Part shown: positions 52,202-53,953 of the stretch, piece by piece
How positions within the stretch are numbered: position 1 is the stretch's first letter
Layout: each line of letters opens with the position of its first letter
Origin: Methanococcoides seepicolus
GTDB lineage: Archaea > Halobacteriota > Methanosarcinia > Methanosarcinales > Methanosarcinaceae
Length of the DNA: 53,953 nucleotides
Assembly (NCBI RefSeq): GCF_023684405.1
Contig: NZ_JAGSOI010000011.1
Span: forward strand, 1-53,953
Reading direction: 5' to 3'
Translations under genes and position numbers: made by a program
The notes under the pieces: generated by a model
What the model was told of the DNA's origin: nothing
The model's database searches: none
Seen by the model: the letters and a program-made list of their open reading frames with translations, nothing else

Positions 52202-52717
52202 TCATTCCTTCACATGTATATCAAGTTTGATCTTTGTTACAGGCTCCAGCTTCTTCCATTCTATTGTCGTGTCTTCCTCAAGAACACAGTTCTGAACGGA
52301 TTTTTCCGAGAACTCACCGTTTATCTCATAGACGTAAAGGCCTTCTTCACCATCGGTCGAAACGATAACTTCACGATCGCCTTTTTTCTGGACTTTGATA
52401 GCCGCAACTCCACGAAGAGCATCAAGCAACGTTGTACCTTTTTCTACCTCTATTGACTTGGTAGGTGCGAACACGTTCATAGCAAGATAGATATTCTCCC
52501 TGTTAGGCTTCAACACGTGGGTTTTCCCGAAGATCTTTCGCTCAACAAGATCAGCCTCTTCCAATATTTTAGCGTGTTTTGCAGCCACAGGTACGGAAAT
52601 ACCCAACATCCTGGCAAGTTCAGAGATGTGACGTTCCTCCTCATCAAGAAATTCAAGCATCCTGATACGTGTATCGCTTCCCAGGGCATGGAATACTTTA
52701 TTATCTAACTGACTCAT
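52202..52717 (-). CDS. ArsR-like winged-helix transcription regulator
   Basis: 171 residues. The N-terminal winged helix (about 5-70) has ALGSDTRIRMLEFLDEEERH, recognition helix region ISELARMLGISVPVAAKHAKI, and wing LVERKIFGKTHVLKP. The C-terminal half (about 75-171) is beta-rich, with EKGTTLLDALRGVAAIKVQKKGDREV, perhaps a ligand or dimerization domain. No cysteine metal site is visible, so it is not a classical metal sensor. TATA element 24-31 bases before the ATG implies a leaderless mRNA. Confidence 0.85.
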   Translation of the reverse strand: MSQLDNKVFHALGSDTRIRMLEFLDEEERHISELARMLGISVPVAAKHAKILEEADLVERKIFGKTHVLKPNRENIYLAMNVFAPTKSIEVEKGTTLLDALRGVAAIKVQKKGDREVIVSTDGEEGLYVYEINGEFSEKSVQNCVLEEDTTIEWKKLEPVTKIKLDIHVKE

Positions 52718-52740
52718 AAATGTAAAGAGATCTTTTTGGT

Positions 52741-52748
52741 ATATAAAT
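52741..52748 (-). promoter_or_regulatory. TATA box for the ArsR-like gene
   Basis: Minus strand CATTTATATACC ends about 24 bases before the ATG at 52717. The spacing predicts transcription start at or next to the start codon. Confidence 0.55.
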
Positions 52749-52806
52749 GTGTTGTCACAATGTTAACTCTTTGCTCATTTTTGTTATGTAATCGCGGAGC
52801 AGAGTT

Positions 52807-53463
52807 TCATTTAGTGCCCATTCTTTTAAGTGCTTCCAAACTTTTGAGCACATCCTCTTCACACTTATTCCCTATGATCTTAATTGCTTTACTTTTGTTA
52901 AGCAAACTGGAAAATGATGGAAAATCCATATTTCCTCCACCAATAAAGAAATGGTCATCAATTTCCCCATTATTATCGTGCAAGCGAAAATGTGAGATAG
53001 AGTCCCCCATTTCCAGGAAATTATTAAGGTTCCCCCATGTGTTCGCATGCCCAACATCCAGAGTAAAACCATTATCCCCAAGATCAATATCCGGATTCCT
53101 GAGCAAAAAGCAATCCCATTTTGGCATGTTCTCGATACACATCCTGACACCCGTATCCCTTGATATGTTCTCAAGGTCAACAATTGACCTCTCAAATGCC
53201 CTCTGTGCATGCATCATATCCACAGGATAGGAAAAATATCCGGGATGGACCACCAGAATATCGGAATCCAGTTCATTGCATATACCAGCCATCTGTTCGA
53301 CCAGACTGATAGCTGCAAGACGGATAGGTTCTCTCAGGCTGGAGAGGTTCATATCAGTACTCGGGGCATGGACAGTATACTTCAGGTCATAGGAAAATGC
53401 CAGTTCTTCCTCACGGAAGAGATCATGTAGCCCTTCAGAGAAGATCTCAGCACAATCTGTCAT
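52807..53463 (-). CDS. sugar phosphate isomerase/epimerase-like TIM-barrel protein, N-terminus frameshifted
   Basis: 218 residues from ATG 53463, of the xylose isomerase-like / AP endonuclease 2 family. Metal-binding residues are visible: LVVHPGYFS (about 70-78), CIENMPKWD (about 108-116), FTLDVGHANTWG (about 133-144) and HFRLHDNNGEIDDH (about 158-171). The first beta strand is absent from this frame. It is found 68 bases upstream in another frame, starting at ATG 53531 (MIGISSLLF). The natural gene probably spans 52807-53531 and lost one base. Function (sugar or sulfonate isomerisation) is unknown. Confidence 0.75.
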   Translation of the reverse strand: MTDCAEIFSEGLHDLFREEELAFSYDLKYTVHAPSTDMNLSSLREPIRLAAISLVEQMAGICNELDSDILVVHPGYFSYPVDMMHAQRAFERSIVDLENISRDTGVRMCIENMPKWDCFLLRNPDIDLGDNGFTLDVGHANTWGNLNNFLEMGDSISHFRLHDNNGEIDDHFFIGGGNMDFPSFSSLLNKSKAIKIIGNKCEEDVLKSLEALKRMGTK

Positions 53464-53531
53464 CGGTTCAATTTTTTCAAGTGCTTCCGAAAGTGGAAGC
53501 TCGTGAAAAGCAAGGATGAGATACCTATCAT

Positions 53532-53808
53532 ATAGCTATCCCCATACCTCACTACTAAGTAATCAAATCTATTTATGTTTGCTGAAAATTATCTGCAAAA
53601 TTGATCCTTTGAAATGAGGTCACTTAAAAGAATATGGCTAAGATTTCCATAATAATAAGTGATAGAATTAAATTGATTTTAAAAGTATTACTTTTTTACC
53701 CTCAACCTCCTCAAACGATCATCATCATGGCCTTATTTTGAGTTCGTTTATTCAAAATCGTTATATATTTAGAAAACAACAGTGACTATTCTAAATTATA
53801 AGGCATTG
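53532..53808. other. A+T-rich stretch between the TIM-barrel gene and the insertion sequence
   Basis: About 280 bases, no supported gene. Several TATA-like elements. The right-hand end (about 53800-53812, AAGGCATTGTTAACTAA) resembles the terminal inverted repeats of IS1-family elements in archaea, so the element boundary is probably here. Confidence 0.4.
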
Positions 53809-53953
53809 TTAACTAAACATAGCTAACTCTTTATTTCTGTACTTCATCAAAAGAAGAACAGAGTACTTCAGCATTTCAAGACTCTTAGTATAACACTTTG
53901 ACTTTCTTCTCAATCTTGCCAGAAAGTGCCTAATTATGCTGTTATATCCTTCA
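53809..53953 (-). CDS. IS1-family transposase, C-terminal part cut by the window edge
   Basis: 47 visible codons up to TAA. The segment beginning EGYNSIIRHFLARLRRKSKC and continuing YTKSLEMLKYSVLLLMKYRN matches the conserved C-terminus of IS1-type DDE transposases, where the catalytic E is followed by N-x-x-x-R-x-x-x-x-R. The rest is beyond the window, so it is unknown whether the element is complete. The stop lies in the presumed terminal repeat. Confidence 0.8.
   Translation of the reverse strand, partial: EGYNSIIRHFLARLRRKSKCYTKSLEMLKYSVLLLMKYRNKELAMFS

Overview
This window reads as a chromosomal segment of a methylotrophic methanogen of the family Methanosarcinaceae, probably Methanococcoides- or Methanolobus-like. 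The evidence is a complete F420H2 dehydrogenase operon of the fpoABCDHIJJKLMNO type with split fpoJ, a cof operon for coenzyme F420, an mfn operon for methanofuran, a RimK-type ligase fitting tetrahydrosarcinapterin synthesis, archaeal Pth2, TruD, Trm112 and aEF-1beta, a ferredoxin/geranylgeranyl-reductase pair for ether lipids, and TATA-type promoters with T-rich terminators. None of the intact genes I assigned ends in TAG, as expected for a lineage that uses TAG for pyrrolysine. Species-level assignment is inference.

Layout. 1-3150 is an accessory, A+T-rich strip: the 5' end of an IS66-type transposase gene, three direct copies of a roughly 105-130 bp repeat, a truncated methylase-like start, two doubtful small ORFs, a nuclease-like orphan gene and a two-hairpin structure ending in a T-run. 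3152-6975 (+) is mptN-like, pth2, a membrane transglutaminase-like protein and truD. 7094-9601 (-) is pyrG, a membrane protein and a Trm112-like protein; a Gate-domain membrane protein (9746-10690, +) follows. 10735-20959 (-) is the fpo operon, closed by a hairpin/T-run terminator. 21202-22151 (-) holds two orphan proteins.

22432-29786 (+) is a cofactor and lipid block: ferredoxin plus phytoene-desaturase-like flavoprotein, then cofG-cofH-cofH2-cofC, convergent cutA, then a second ferredoxin plus geranylgeranyl reductase. 29833-32628 (-) is the trkA-trkH potassium uptake pair. 32749-36535 (-) is grpE-dnaK-dnaJ, with a four-helix membrane protein upstream. 37233-39778 (+) is the methanofuran operon mfnD-mfnF-mfnE; mfnD carries an in-frame TAG at codon 50, the most notable observation here. 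Then come a zinc-ribbon protein, aEF-1beta and tRNA-Ala(CGC).

40496-50255 and beyond contains thiI, a cluster of small zinc-binding proteins, a Toprim protein, acylphosphatase, thrS, an AI-2E-type permease, a multidomain PAPS-reductase-like protein and a SudAB/NfnAB-like flavoprotein pair. The right end has tRNA-Asp(GTC), intron-bearing tRNA-Tyr(GTA), a truncated radical SAM protein, an ArsR-like regulator, a TIM-barrel epimerase-like gene with an apparent N-terminal frameshift, and the 3' end of an IS1-type transposase. Insertion-sequence genes therefore sit at both edges of an otherwise conserved core region.

The metabolic theme is F420-dependent methanogenesis: the cof genes make the electron carrier, fpo couples its oxidation to ion pumping via methanophenazine, and mfn/mptN make the C1 carriers.
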